Source: Streptomyces caniscabiei
GTDB taxonomy: Bacteria; Actinomycetota; Actinomycetes; Streptomycetales; Streptomycetaceae
Length of the DNA stretch: 64,000 nucleotides
Direction: 5' to 3'
Assembly (NCBI RefSeq): GCF_014930365.1
Contig: NZ_JABXWI010000007.1
Location: 248,001 to 312,000 of the forward strand
This document shows positions 45,337 through 53,431 of this stretch, one piece after another. Position numbers and translations under genes: made by a program. The notes beneath the pieces were generated by a model. The model saw only the letters and a list, made by a program, of their open reading frames with translations. It was not told where the DNA came from and made no database searches. Within the stretch, counting starts at the first letter, position 1. Each line of letters begins with the position of its first letter.

Positions 45337-46251
45337 ATGCTCGACCGCGTGATCGAGGCCCGCCATCTCCGTGTCCTGCGTGCCGTCGCCGCCACCGGTT
45401 CCTTCTCGGCGGCCGGACGGGAACTCGGCTGCACCCAGCCCGCCGTCAGCCAGCAGATGAAGGCGCTCGAATCCTCCGTCGGCACCCCGCTGCTGGTCCG
45501 CACCGGCCGTGAGATGCGGCTGACCCAGGCGGGCGAGGCGCTGGTGCGGCACGCGGCCGGCATCCTCGCCGGGCTCACCGCGGCCGAGGAGGAGGTCGCC
45601 GCCATCGCCGGGCTGCGCGCCGGACGGGTCCGCCTGGTCTCCTTCCCCAGCGGCAGCTCCACCCTCGTGCCCACCGCGCTGGCGGCCCTGCGCGCCGCGC
45701 ACCCGGGCACCCGCGTCTCACTGGAGGAGGCCGAACCGCCGCGCTCGGTCGAGATGCTCCGCGACGGCGACTGCGACATCGCGCTCGCCTTCCGCTACGA
45801 GGGCGCGGCCGGAGCCGAGAAGGGGGAGTGGGACGACCTGGTCGTGCGCCCCCTGCTCACGGACCGGCTCGTCGGGCTCGTCCCGCAGGGGCACCGGCTG
45901 GCCCGCGCGGGCTCCATCGGTATCGGGGAACTCGCCGACGAGTCCTGGATCGCCGGCTGCCCGCGCTGCCGGGGGCAGCTGGTGCGGGTCTGCGAGAGCG
46001 CGGGTTTCACGCCCCGGATCGACTTCGCGACCGACGACTACCCGGCAGTGGTCGGTCTGGTGGGCGCGGGGCTGGGGGTCGCCGTGCTGCCGGAGCTGGC
46101 CGTGGAGTCCGTACGACCGAAGGGGGTGCGGACGGTGTCGGTCGAGCCGGTGGCGCACCGGGAGATCGTGGCGCTCACCCTGCCGGACCTGGCCCTGGTG
46201 CCCACGGTCGCGGCGACGCTGGACCGGCTGGCCGGAGCGGCCGCACGCTAG
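45337..46251 (+). CDS. LysR-family transcriptional regulator
   Basis: 304 residues from ATG 45337. The N-terminal winged helix-turn-helix (about 5-65) has FSAAGRELGCTQPAVSQQMKALES. The effector-binding domain (about 95-300) contains a CxxC pair in IAGCPRCRGQL that may be redox- or metal-sensitive. It is divergent from the MOSC gene, which is the best guess for its target. Confidence 0.9.
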   Translation: MLDRVIEARHLRVLRAVAATGSFSAAGRELGCTQPAVSQQMKALESSVGTPLLVRTGREMRLTQAGEALVRHAAGILAGLTAAEEEVAAIAGLRAGRVRLVSFPSGSSTLVPTALAALRAAHPGTRVSLEEAEPPRSVEMLRDGDCDIALAFRYEGAAGAEKGEWDDLVVRPLLTDRLVGLVPQGHRLARAGSIGIGELADESWIAGCPRCRGQLVRVCESAGFTPRIDFATDDYPAVVGLVGAGLGVAVLPELAVESVRPKGVRTVSVEPVAHREIVALTLPDLALVPTVAATLDRLAGAAAR

Positions 46252-46298
46252 CGCCTGGGGGCACGGCACCTGGTGCCCAGCGCTGAAGAAACGTTCTT

Positions 46299-46628
46299 TC
46301 AGGTGTCCGAACCGGTTTCGCTCCCGGACGCGGACGCCGTCACCAGCCGGTGGCGCGCCCTGCCCATGAGCTCCTCGCGCTCGTCCTCGGTCAGCCCGCC
46401 CCACACGCCGTACGGCTCGCGCACCGCCAGGGCGTGGGCCGCGCACTGCGCGCGTACCGGGCATCGCATGCAGACCTCTTTGGCCGAGTTCTCACGAGCA
46501 CTCCGTGCCGCACCGCGTTCTCCCTCGGGATGGAAGAAGAGCGAGCTGTCGACGCCGCGGCAGGCTGCGAGGAGCTGCCAGTCCCACAGATCAGCGTTCG
46601 GTCCGGGAAGGCGGGAGAAATCTGCCAT
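46299..46628 (-). CDS. whiD: WhiB-like iron-sulfur protein WhiD
   Basis: A 109-residue [4Fe-4S] developmental regulator needed for late sporulation in Streptomyces. The four cluster cysteines are C23, C53, C56 and C62, exactly the WhiD positions I recall. The GVWGG turn (YGVWGGLTEDERE) and a basic helix follow. The identification rests on this spacing and on adjacency to bldM. The start has AAGGGG 7 bases upstream. It converges with the LysR gene, 47 bases apart. Confidence 0.93.
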   Translation of the reverse strand: MADFSRLPGPNADLWDWQLLAACRGVDSSLFFHPEGERGAARSARENSAKEVCMRCPVRAQCAAHALAVREPYGVWGGLTEDEREELMGRARHRLVTASASGSETGSDT

Positions 46629-46857
46629 TGCGTGTCCCCTTGTTGCCGTTCTGGGAGGAGATGTTGCCCATGACCGTACATCGACTATCTAAGGAGATGA
46701 AAATATGACTCATTGCGAATCTAGCCTCAGACACCAATAAATGGGAACAAAAACGTCTGAATGGGGCATAGGTTGTGATGAAACGTTGAGGGTCCCTTGC
46801 GCATGTCTGCACCGTGTCCGGCCCCTCACGTAGAGTGCCGAAGGTGACCAGCCATCC

Positions 46858-46885
46858 CGTAACTCTTTCGAGTGACCGTCGTTGA
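46858..46885 (+). promoter_or_regulatory. Sigma-BldN-type promoter of bldM
   Basis: CGTAAC (46858-46863), 16 bases, CGTTGA (46880-46885). This agrees with the sigma-BldN promoter consensus as I recall it, and bldM is the classic target. The predicted transcript has a ~130-nt leader. Confidence 0.75.
46860..46875. promoter_or_regulatory. BldD-type box overlapping the bldM promoter
   Basis: TAACTC (46860-46865), 4 bases, GAGTGA (46870-46875). Both halves fit TNACTC/GAGTNA. It overlaps the -35 and spacer of the bldM promoter, so binding of BldD with c-di-GMP would repress it in vegetative growth. Confidence 0.65.
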
Positions 46886-47020
46886 GACGGGCGGAGGCGG
46901 TTGAAAGAACAAGCGCTCGGGCAGGCGTTCGTGTCCGCTCGTGAGTGTCGACCGCACAGGTGACGATTTCGTACCAGCCTGGAGGCTCAAGGTGACGCGC
47001 ATCAGCTGCGGAGGGCGGCC

Positions 47021-47632
47021 ATGACATCCGTCCTCGTCTGCGACGACTCCCCGCTCGCCCGAGAGGCGCTGCGCCGCGCGGTGGCCACCGTGCCCGGCGT
47101 CGAGCGCGTGACCACGGCGGCCAACGGCGAGGAAGTCCTCCGCCGCTGGGGGGCCGACCGCTCGGATCTGATTCTGATGGACGTACGCATGCCCGGTCTG
47201 GGCGGCGTCGAGACCGTACGGCGGTTGCTGTCCGCCGACCCCGGGGCGCGCATCATCATGCTCACCGTCGCCGAGGACCTGGACGGCGTGGCCCTCGCGG
47301 TCGCCGCCGGAGCACGGGGCTATCTGCACAAGGACGCCTCCCGCGCGGAGCTGCGTGCCACGGTCACCCAGGCCCTCGCCGACCCGACCTGGCGGCTCGC
47401 CCCACGTCGGCTGCGCTCCGCCGAGATGGGCGCCGCGCCGACGCTCACCGCCCGCGAGATCCAGGTCCTGGAGGGCATGAGTCACGGCCGCTCCAACGCC
47501 GAGATCGGCCGCGAGCTGTTCCTCTCCGAGGACACGGTCAAGACCCACGCCCGGCGCCTGTTCAAGAAGCTCGGCGCCTCGGACCGCGCGCACGCGGTGG
47601 CGCTCGGCTTCCGCTGGGGTCTGGTCCGCTGA
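47021..47632 (+). CDS. bldM: Orphan response regulator BldM
   Basis: 203 residues, a master regulator of aerial growth and sporulation. An atypical receiver domain (about 3-118: VLVCDDSPLAREALRRAV, LILMDVRMPGLGG) is followed by a LuxR-type helix-turn-helix (about 138-195: LTAREIQVLEGMSHGRSNAEIGRELFLSEDTVKTHARR). Family knowledge: it acts alone or as a heterodimer with WhiI and is not controlled by phosphorylation. ATG 47021 follows GGAGGGCGGCC. It is divergent from whiD. Confidence 0.96.
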   Translation: MTSVLVCDDSPLAREALRRAVATVPGVERVTTAANGEEVLRRWGADRSDLILMDVRMPGLGGVETVRRLLSADPGARIIMLTVAEDLDGVALAVAAGARGYLHKDASRAELRATVTQALADPTWRLAPRRLRSAEMGAAPTLTAREIQVLEGMSHGRSNAEIGRELFLSEDTVKTHARRLFKKLGASDRAHAVALGFRWGLVR

Positions 47633-47810
47633 GTGGACCGTGCCGGGGGTGGCCCCCCACGAGGGAGGAGCCCCGCCTGCCGCACGGCGGGCGGGGGCGA
47701 CGAGACGATCCGCCGGGTGCCCGCTGCTCGTTTCGCCGCGGATGCCGCATCCTTGAGGTGTGGAGTTCCTAGGGGAGCAGTCGAACGAGCGGGAGGGGAG
47801 GGCGCAGGAG

Positions 47811-48476
47811 ATGAGTTCCGGCGCGCCTGCTCATAACGCTTCGGTGCACAACCATGGACGTGGCGCCACGGACCGGACGGCCGCAAGGCACCATGGACCG
47901 ATGCGCGACGACGAGACGACAGCGATCGGTGCGCTCGTGCATCGCGCGGTCGACGGGGACGAGCAGGCCACGCACGATCTGCTCGCCCATGTCCACCCCT
48001 TGGCGCTGCGCTACTGCCGCACCCGGCTGTCCCGGCTGCCCGGTGACGCGCGGCACTTCGTGGAGGACCTGGCGCAGGAGGTCTGCGTCGCCGTCCTCCT
48101 CGCGCTGCCGCGCTACAAGGACACCGGCAGACCGTTCGAGGCGTTCGTGTTCGCCATCGCCGGCCACAAGGTCGCCGACCTGCAGCGGGCCGCGATGCGC
48201 CACCCCGGGTCGACGGCCGTCCCCTCGGACGAGATGCCGGAGCGCCCCGACGACTCCCTCGGCCCCGAGGAGCGCGCCCTGCTCAGCAGCGACGCCGAGT
48301 GGGCCAAGAAACTCCTGGCCAACCTCCCGGAGAACCAGCGGGAGCTGCTGCTGCTGAGGATCGCGGTCGGGCTCACGGCCGAGGAGACCGGACAGATGCT
48401 GGGGATGTCACCGGGCGCGGTCCGGGTGGCCCAGCACCGGGCGCTCAGCAGACTCCGGGCGCTGGCGGAGCAGTAG
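47811..48476 (+). CDS. ECF RNA polymerase sigma factor (SigD/ShbA type)
   Basis: Region 2 has LALRYCRTRLSRLPGDARHFVEDLAQEVCVAVLLAL and GRPFEAFVFAIAGHKVADLQR. Region 4 has LPENQRELLLLRIAVGLTAEETGQMLGMSPGAVRVAQHRALSRLR. ATG 47811 has a good ribosome site (GGGAGGGGAGGGCGCAGG); ATG 47901 (191 residues) is an alternative. The neighbourhood guaB-sigma-wbl matches mycobacterial sigD, and I recall Streptomyces ShbA, which drives hrdB, as this type. I am not certain which name applies, so no symbol is given. Confidence 0.85.
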   Translation: MSSGAPAHNASVHNHGRGATDRTAARHHGPMRDDETTAIGALVHRAVDGDEQATHDLLAHVHPLALRYCRTRLSRLPGDARHFVEDLAQEVCVAVLLALPRYKDTGRPFEAFVFAIAGHKVADLQRAAMRHPGSTAVPSDEMPERPDDSLGPEERALLSSDAEWAKKLLANLPENQRELLLLRIAVGLTAEETGQMLGMSPGAVRVAQHRALSRLRALAEQ

Positions 48477-48502
48477 CCGCACGGGCCCCACGGCTTCTCG
48501 GG

Positions 48503-48533
48503 GCGCCCCGCGTGAACACGCGGGGCGCTTTTT
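48503..48533 (+). terminator. Rho-independent terminator after the sigma factor gene
   Basis: A perfect 11-bp stem GCGCCCCGCGT/ACGCGGGGCGC (48503-48513 / 48518-48528) with a 4-base loop, followed by TTTTT. It isolates the sigma gene from guaB. Confidence 0.9.
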
Positions 48534-48642
48534 CCGTACGAACATACGAAGCCCGGCAGGACTTCGTACCGTGGAATGTGTGCTCCGCGCTTCCCGTTAG
48601 CATGGACATCCGCACCGATCAAGGCCATTTGGGGAAGGTGTC

Positions 48643-50148
48643 ATGACTGCCAACGTCGACGGAGTGCCCGATAAATTCGCGACGCTCGGGCTGACCTACG
48701 ACGACGTGCTGCTGCTGCCGGGCTCGTCGGACATGGCACCCGACGAGATCGACACCGCCTCGTACGTCTCCAAGAACGTGCGGGTGAACATCCCGCTGCT
48801 CTCGGCCGCGATGGACAAGGTCACCGAGTCCCGCATGGCCATCGCCATGGCCCGCCAGGGCGGCGTCGGCGTGCTGCATCGCAACCTCTCCATCGAGGAC
48901 CAGGCCAACCAGGTCGACCTGGTGAAGCGCTCCGAGTCCGGCATGGTGGCCGACCCGATCACCGTGCACCCGGACGCCACGCTCGCCGAGGCCGACGCGC
49001 TCTGCGCCAAGTTCCGCATCAGCGGTGTCCCGGTGACCGACGGCAACAAGAAGCTGCTCGGCATCGTCACCAACCGCGACATGGCCTTCGAGACGGACCG
49101 CACGCAGCGGGTCCGCGAGGTCATGACGCCGATGCCGCTGGTCACCGGCAAGGTCGGCATCTCCGGCGTCGAGGCCATGGAGTTGCTGCGCAGGCACAAG
49201 ATCGAGAAGCTTCCGTTGGTCGACGACGCGGGCATCCTCAAGGGCCTCATCACGGTCAAGGACTTCGTCAAGGCCGAGAAGTACCCGCACGCGGCGAAGG
49301 ACGGCGAGGGCCGCCTCCTCGTCGGCGCCGCCGTCGGTGTCGCCGGCGACGCCTTCGAGCGCGCCCAGGCCCTCATCGAGAACGGCGTCGACTTCATCGT
49401 CGTCGACACCGCCCACGGCCACTCCCGCCTGGTCGGGGACATGGTCGCCAAGATCAAGTCCAACTCCTCCGGCGTCGACGTCATCGGCGGCAACATCGCC
49501 ACGCGGGACGGCGCCCAGGCCCTCATCGACGCCGGCGTGGACGGCATCAAGGTCGGCGTCGGCCCCGGCTCCATCTGTACGACCCGTGTCGTCGCCGGCA
49601 TCGGCGTCCCGCAGGTCACCGCCATCTACGAGGCCTCCCTCGCCGCCAAGGAGGCCGGTATCCCGGTCATCGGCGACGGTGGCCTGCAGTACTCCGGCGA
49701 CATCGCCAAGGCCCTGGTCGCGGGCGCCGACACCGTGATGCTCGGCTCGCTGCTCGCGGGCTGCGCCGAGTCGCCGGGCGAGCTGCTGTTCATCAACGGC
49801 AAGCAGTTCAAGTCGTACCGGGGCATGGGTTCGCTGGGCGCCATGCAGTCGCGCGGCGACCGCAAGTCGTTCTCCAAGGACCGCTACTTCCAGGAGGGCG
49901 TCGCCTCCGACGAGCAGCTCGTCCCCGAAGGCATCGAGGGCCAGGTGCCCTACCGCGGCCCGCTCTCCTCGGTCGTCCACCAGCTGGTCGGCGGCCTGCG
50001 CCAGTCGATGTTCTACGTCGGCGGCCGCACCGTCCCGGACCTCCAGGCCAACGGCCGGTTCGTCCGGATCACCTCCGCGGGCCTCAAGGAGAGCCACCCG
50101 CACGACATCCAGATGACCGTCGAGGCGCCGAACTACAGCCGTAAGTAG
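48643..50148 (+). CDS. guaB: Inosine-5'-monophosphate dehydrogenase
   Basis: Oxidises IMP to XMP with NAD, the first committed step to GTP. 501 residues. A TIM-barrel catalytic domain is interrupted by a CBS pair (about 105-220). The catalytic cysteine is in VGPGSICTTRVV, the flap in RGMGSLGAM, and the Arg/Tyr dyad region in DEQLVPEGIEGQVPYRG. ATG 48643 follows GGGGAAGGTGTC. The paralogue guaB3 follows. Confidence 0.98.
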   Translation: MTANVDGVPDKFATLGLTYDDVLLLPGSSDMAPDEIDTASYVSKNVRVNIPLLSAAMDKVTESRMAIAMARQGGVGVLHRNLSIEDQANQVDLVKRSESGMVADPITVHPDATLAEADALCAKFRISGVPVTDGNKKLLGIVTNRDMAFETDRTQRVREVMTPMPLVTGKVGISGVEAMELLRRHKIEKLPLVDDAGILKGLITVKDFVKAEKYPHAAKDGEGRLLVGAAVGVAGDAFERAQALIENGVDFIVVDTAHGHSRLVGDMVAKIKSNSSGVDVIGGNIATRDGAQALIDAGVDGIKVGVGPGSICTTRVVAGIGVPQVTAIYEASLAAKEAGIPVIGDGGLQYSGDIAKALVAGADTVMLGSLLAGCAESPGELLFINGKQFKSYRGMGSLGAMQSRGDRKSFSKDRYFQEGVASDEQLVPEGIEGQVPYRGPLSSVVHQLVGGLRQSMFYVGGRTVPDLQANGRFVRITSAGLKESHPHDIQMTVEAPNYSRK

Positions 50149-50162
50149 ACAGCGGACCTGGT

Positions 50163-50195
50163 GAGGGCGGCCTCGGTGCATCCGGGGCCGCCCTC
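50163..50195 (+). terminator. Hairpin between guaB and guaB3
   Basis: GAGGGCGGCC (50163-50172) and GGCCGCCCTC (50186-50195) form a 10-bp stem with a 13-base loop shortly after the guaB stop. There is no T tract, so termination may be partial. Confidence 0.5.
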
Positions 50196-50252
50196 GTCGT
50201 GCCCGTCGGCGATACTGGTAGACGCTGAACGCATCAGGGAAAGGCCACAGAC

Positions 50253-51377
50253 GTGACTGAGATCGAGATCGGGCGCGGCAAGCGCGGCCGCCGGGCGTAC
50301 GCCTTCGACGACATCGCCGTCGTCCCCAGCCGCCGTACGCGGGACCCGAAGGAGGTCTCGATCGCCTGGCAGATCGACGCCTACCGCTTCGAGCTGCCGT
50401 TCCTGGCCGCCCCCATGGACTCGGTCGTCTCCCCGGCCACCGCGATCCGCATCGGCGAGCTGGGCGGCCTCGGCGTCCTGAACCTCGAAGGTCTCTGGAC
50501 CCGGTACGAGGACCCGCAGCCGCTGCTCGACGAGATCACCGGCCTGCCCGACGATGCCGCGACCCGGCGCCTCCAGGAGATCTACGCCGCCCCCATCAAG
50601 GAGGAGCTGATCGGGCAGCGCATCAAGGAGGTGCGCGACTCCGGCGTCGTGACCGCTGCCGCGCTCTCGCCGCAGCGCACCGCCCAGTTCTCCAAGGCCG
50701 TCGTGGACGCGGGCGTCGACATCTTCGTCATCCGCGGTACGACCGTGTCGGCGGAGCACGTGTCCGGCTCGCACGAGCCTCTGAACCTGAAGCAGTTCAT
50801 CTACGAGCTGGACGTCCCCGTGATCGTCGGCGGCTGCGCCACCTACACGGCCGCCCTGCATCTGATGCGCACCGGCGCGGCCGGTGTCCTCGTCGGCTTC
50901 GGCGGCGGCGCCGCGCACACCACGCGCAACGTGCTCGGCATCCGGGTCCCGATGGCCACGGCGGTCGCCGACGTCGCCGCCGCCCGCCGGGACTACATGG
51001 ACGAGTCCGGCGGCCGGTACGTGCACGTCATCGCGGACGGCGGGGTCGGCTGGTCCGGCGACATCCCGAAGGCGATCGCCTGTGGCGCGGACGCCGTGAT
51101 GATGGGCTCGCCGCTGGCCCGCGCGACGGACGCGCCCGGCAAGGGCAACCACTGGGGCATGGAGGCGGTGAACGAGGAGCTGCCGCGCGGCAAGAAGGTC
51201 GACCTCGGGACCGTGGGCACGATCGAGGAGGTCCTCACCGGCCCCTCGCACACGCCCGACGGCTCCATGAACCTCTTCGGTGCGCTGCGGAGGGCGATGG
51301 CCACCACCGGGTACAGCGAGCTGAAGGAGTTCCAGCGCGTCGAGGTGACGGTGGCGGACTCGACGCACATGCGGTGA
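50253..51377 (+). CDS. guaB3: IMP dehydrogenase-related protein GuaB3
   Basis: 374 residues, lacking CBS domains. The TIM barrel is recognisable (YAFDDIAVVPSRRTRDPKEVS, VPVIVGGCATY, YVHVIADGGVGWSGDIPKAI). The loop that holds the catalytic cysteine in IMPDH and GMP reductase reads VGFGGGAAHTTR here, with no cysteine. Function unknown. Actinobacteria conserve it next to guaB (as in Mycobacterium tuberculosis), which suggests a purine-linked role, perhaps regulatory. GTG 50253 follows GGGAAAGG. Confidence 0.92.
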   Translation: MTEIEIGRGKRGRRAYAFDDIAVVPSRRTRDPKEVSIAWQIDAYRFELPFLAAPMDSVVSPATAIRIGELGGLGVLNLEGLWTRYEDPQPLLDEITGLPDDAATRRLQEIYAAPIKEELIGQRIKEVRDSGVVTAAALSPQRTAQFSKAVVDAGVDIFVIRGTTVSAEHVSGSHEPLNLKQFIYELDVPVIVGGCATYTAALHLMRTGAAGVLVGFGGGAAHTTRNVLGIRVPMATAVADVAAARRDYMDESGGRYVHVIADGGVGWSGDIPKAIACGADAVMMGSPLARATDAPGKGNHWGMEAVNEELPRGKKVDLGTVGTIEEVLTGPSHTPDGSMNLFGALRRAMATTGYSELKEFQRVEVTVADSTHMR

Positions 51378-51930
51378 CGCTGCGCTCGGCTTGAGCGGGG
51401 CTTGAGGGCTCGGTTGCCTTGGGGTGACCGGGCCCTTTTGTGTGCCCAAGTGGGGTGGTGGGGGCGTGAGTTGTGGGGGTGGGGGCGTGCGGTTGCGTTC
51501 GGGGCGAATGTGGGCCGAACGGGCGTAGCCGGGCGATAGCGTTCGTGTCCGGCGCCCCAGCTTGGCTGGGAGCCCCCTTCCAAGGACACGATCCGGACCT
51601 CGCCCTCGGGGCCCGGCCCGATTCCGACGGACCGTCCACCGGGCACTGGGCGGTGTCGTGGAAGGGGGCGCCCATGGGCCGTCACCGCAAGCCCACTCGC
51701 TGGGACCGGATCCGTCTGCGGATGGTGAAGTGCCGGAGGAGGTGGATCTTGCGGATTTACGGATGGTGAGCGGCCGCCCCCAAGACAAGTAGGGGCGGAC
51801 ACTCCGTGAACCATCCAGGAGCTCGTCGCAGTGCCCTCTGCGGCGGGCTCCGCCTGTTTCCGTACGGTACCGGTGGAGGCGGGCGGCTGCCAGCGGCCCC
51901 GGAGGCCAGGGGTGTGCCGTGCGCCCCCTC
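51378..51930. other. 553-bp intergenic region with long-range inverted repeat
   Basis: G-rich stretches at 51441-51490. An imperfect inverted repeat pairs 51572-51589 with 51653-51671, including CCCCCTTCCA against TGGAAGGGGG. A small ORF at 51674-51769 has a ribosome site (GGAAGGGGG) buried in that right arm. No other gene is seen. Confidence 0.5.
51674..51769 (+). CDS. Possible 31-residue very basic peptide
   Basis: ATG 51674 with GGAAGGGGG five bases upstream. The peptide starts MGRHRKPTRWDRIRLRM and continues KCRRRWILRIYGW, with 11 Arg/Lys residues and four Trp. It is too short for confident calling. The ribosome site would be sealed by the inverted repeat. Confidence 0.25.
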   Translation: MGRHRKPTRWDRIRLRMVKCRRRWILRIYGW

Positions 51931-53139
51931 TCACAACCTGTGCGCCGCCCCCGTGGGCGTGGCCCCCCGCGTGTCCAGCAGGAGTTGCGCCTTCACCGAC
52001 AGGCCTTGGAGGTCGTACGTGCGGTGCTGCTGGAGGAGGATCGTCAGGTCGGCCTCGGCGGTGGCCTCGTAGAGGGAGTCGGCGCGGGGGATGGGGCGGT
52101 CGAGGACGCTCCAGGTGGGGACGTGCGGGTCGTGGTAGCTGACGTGGGCGCCGAGTTCGATGAGGCGGCGGGCGATCTCGTCGGCGGGGGTGCCCTGTTG
52201 GTCGGGGACATCGGGCTTGTAGGTGACGCCGAGCAGGAGGACGCGGGCGCCCCGGGCCGACTTGCCGTGCTCGTTGAGGAGGGTGGCGGCGCGCTGGACG
52301 ACGTACTGGGGCATGCGGTGGTTGACGCGCTGCGCCAGTTCGACCATGCGGAGGGAGCGGGGGGCGTGGCCCGCGAGGTCCTGGGGGAGCGCGTGGCCGC
52401 CGACGCCGGGGCCGGGGCGGAAGGCCTGGAAGCCGAAGGGCTTGGTCTCGGCGCAGCGGATGACGTCCCAGAGGTCGACGTTCAGGTCGTTGCAGAGGGC
52501 GGCCATCTCGTTGACCAGGGCGATGTTGACGTGGCGGTAGTTCGTCTCCAGGAGGTGGACCGTCTCCGCCTCGCGCAGGCCACGCGCGCGTACCACCTTG
52601 TCGGTGAGGCGGCCGTAGAAGGCGGCCGCCGATTCCGTGCAGGCGGGGGTGAGGCCGCCGATCACCTTGGGGATGTTGGCGGGGCCGTAGGCGCGGTTGC
52701 CCGGGTCCACGCGCGCGGGGGAGTAGGCGAGGTGGAAGTCGCGGCCGGCGCGTAGGCCGGAGCCCTCTTCGAGGAGGGGGCGCAGCAGGTCCCCGGTGGT
52801 GCCCGGGGGGACCGGGGACTCCAGGATGACCGTGGTGTGCGGGCGCAGCCGGGCGGCCAGGGTGCGGGCGGCCTCCTCGACCTGGGTGAGGTCGAGCGAG
52901 CCGTCGGCGCCGAGGGGCGTGGGCGCGCAGATGACCGCCGTACGGACGCGGCCGAGTTCGGCGGGGCTGGTGGTGGGCTTGAAGCCGCGGGCCAGCATGC
53001 GGCGCAGTTCGCCGGGGGTGAGCGAACCGGAGTCGGGGCCGGTGCGGTAACCGAGCGTGGCGATGCCGGCGGCGACGGCGGCCTGGGCCAGCGGCAGCCC
53101 CAACTGGCCGAGTCCGATCACGGCGAGATCTGCGGGCAT
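51931..53139 (-). CDS. Nucleotide-sugar dehydrogenase homologue with degenerate active site
   Basis: 402 residues from ATG 53139. The Rossmann start is LAVIGLGQLGLPLAQAAV. The three-domain UDP-glucose/UDP-ManNAc dehydrogenase layout is intact. However, the motif that normally holds the catalytic cysteine (GGHC-x-P-x-D) reads GGHALPQD. The catalytic lysine position (E-x2-K-L-x-E-N) reads ETVHLLET. The glutamate of SPERV-x-PG is alanine (SPARVDPG), and the arginine of D-x-RESP is Gln (DQQGTP). Oxidation of a sugar C6 hydroxyl is therefore unlikely by the known mechanism. Sequence upstream is 292 bp to glpD. Confidence 0.88.
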   Translation of the reverse strand: MPADLAVIGLGQLGLPLAQAAVAAGIATLGYRTGPDSGSLTPGELRRMLARGFKPTTSPAELGRVRTAVICAPTPLGADGSLDLTQVEEAARTLAARLRPHTTVILESPVPPGTTGDLLRPLLEEGSGLRAGRDFHLAYSPARVDPGNRAYGPANIPKVIGGLTPACTESAAAFYGRLTDKVVRARGLREAETVHLLETNYRHVNIALVNEMAALCNDLNVDLWDVIRCAETKPFGFQAFRPGPGVGGHALPQDLAGHAPRSLRMVELAQRVNHRMPQYVVQRAATLLNEHGKSARGARVLLLGVTYKPDVPDQQGTPADEIARRLIELGAHVSYHDPHVPTWSVLDRPIPRADSLYEATAEADLTILLQQHRTYDLQGLSVKAQLLLDTRGATPTGAAHRL

Positions 53140-53231
53140 GGCGGGGCCGTCCTTCCCAGTAACCGAAGCGGGACAGACGCGCAAGCCCGGTGGTCTGGAT
53201 GAGCGAGCGCAATGTCACATTAGGCGGAAAT

Positions 53232-53384
53232 ATGACCGATATGCGGGATTGGGGGAGTGTTTTTCTGTGCGCGTCCTGCGGAGTTATCCACAGGCTGAGG
53301 GCCGGTGGTGGCCGAACTCGGGCAACGCGGTCAGAATTTTGGGCAGGGGATGCGAGAGGGACGAAAGAGCCGGGTCTCGCCTGA
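53232..53384 (+). CDS. Possible 50-residue CxxC peptide upstream of glpD
   Basis: ATG 53232 follows AGGCGGAAAT. The product begins MTDMRDWGSVFLCASCGVIHR and contains one CxxC pair, then becomes Arg/Gly-rich. It lies in the gap before glpD and might be a leader peptide or spurious. Weak evidence. Confidence 0.25.
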   Translation: MTDMRDWGSVFLCASCGVIHRLRAGGGRTRATRSEFWAGDARGTKEPGLA

Positions 53385-53431
53385 CGGGCATGGACGGATG
53401 AGGCCGACGCGACGGACAGCGGGAGGCAGCG

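Larger units (their letters stand above)
46629..47020. promoter_or_regulatory. 392-bp whiD-bldM divergent regulatory region
   Basis: An unusually AT-rich stretch for this window. It carries the bldM promoter and BldD-like box (46858-46885) toward bldM and must carry the whiD promoter toward the left. A micro-ORF with a perfect AAGGAG (46691-46696) encodes 11 codons at 46705-46740 (MTHCESSLRHQ). Confidence 0.6.

Noticed and set aside
51931..53139. Pseudogene call for the nucleotide-sugar dehydrogenase homologue
   Set aside because: The frame is full length, the fold motifs are intact and codon bias is normal. The losses are confined to catalytic positions.
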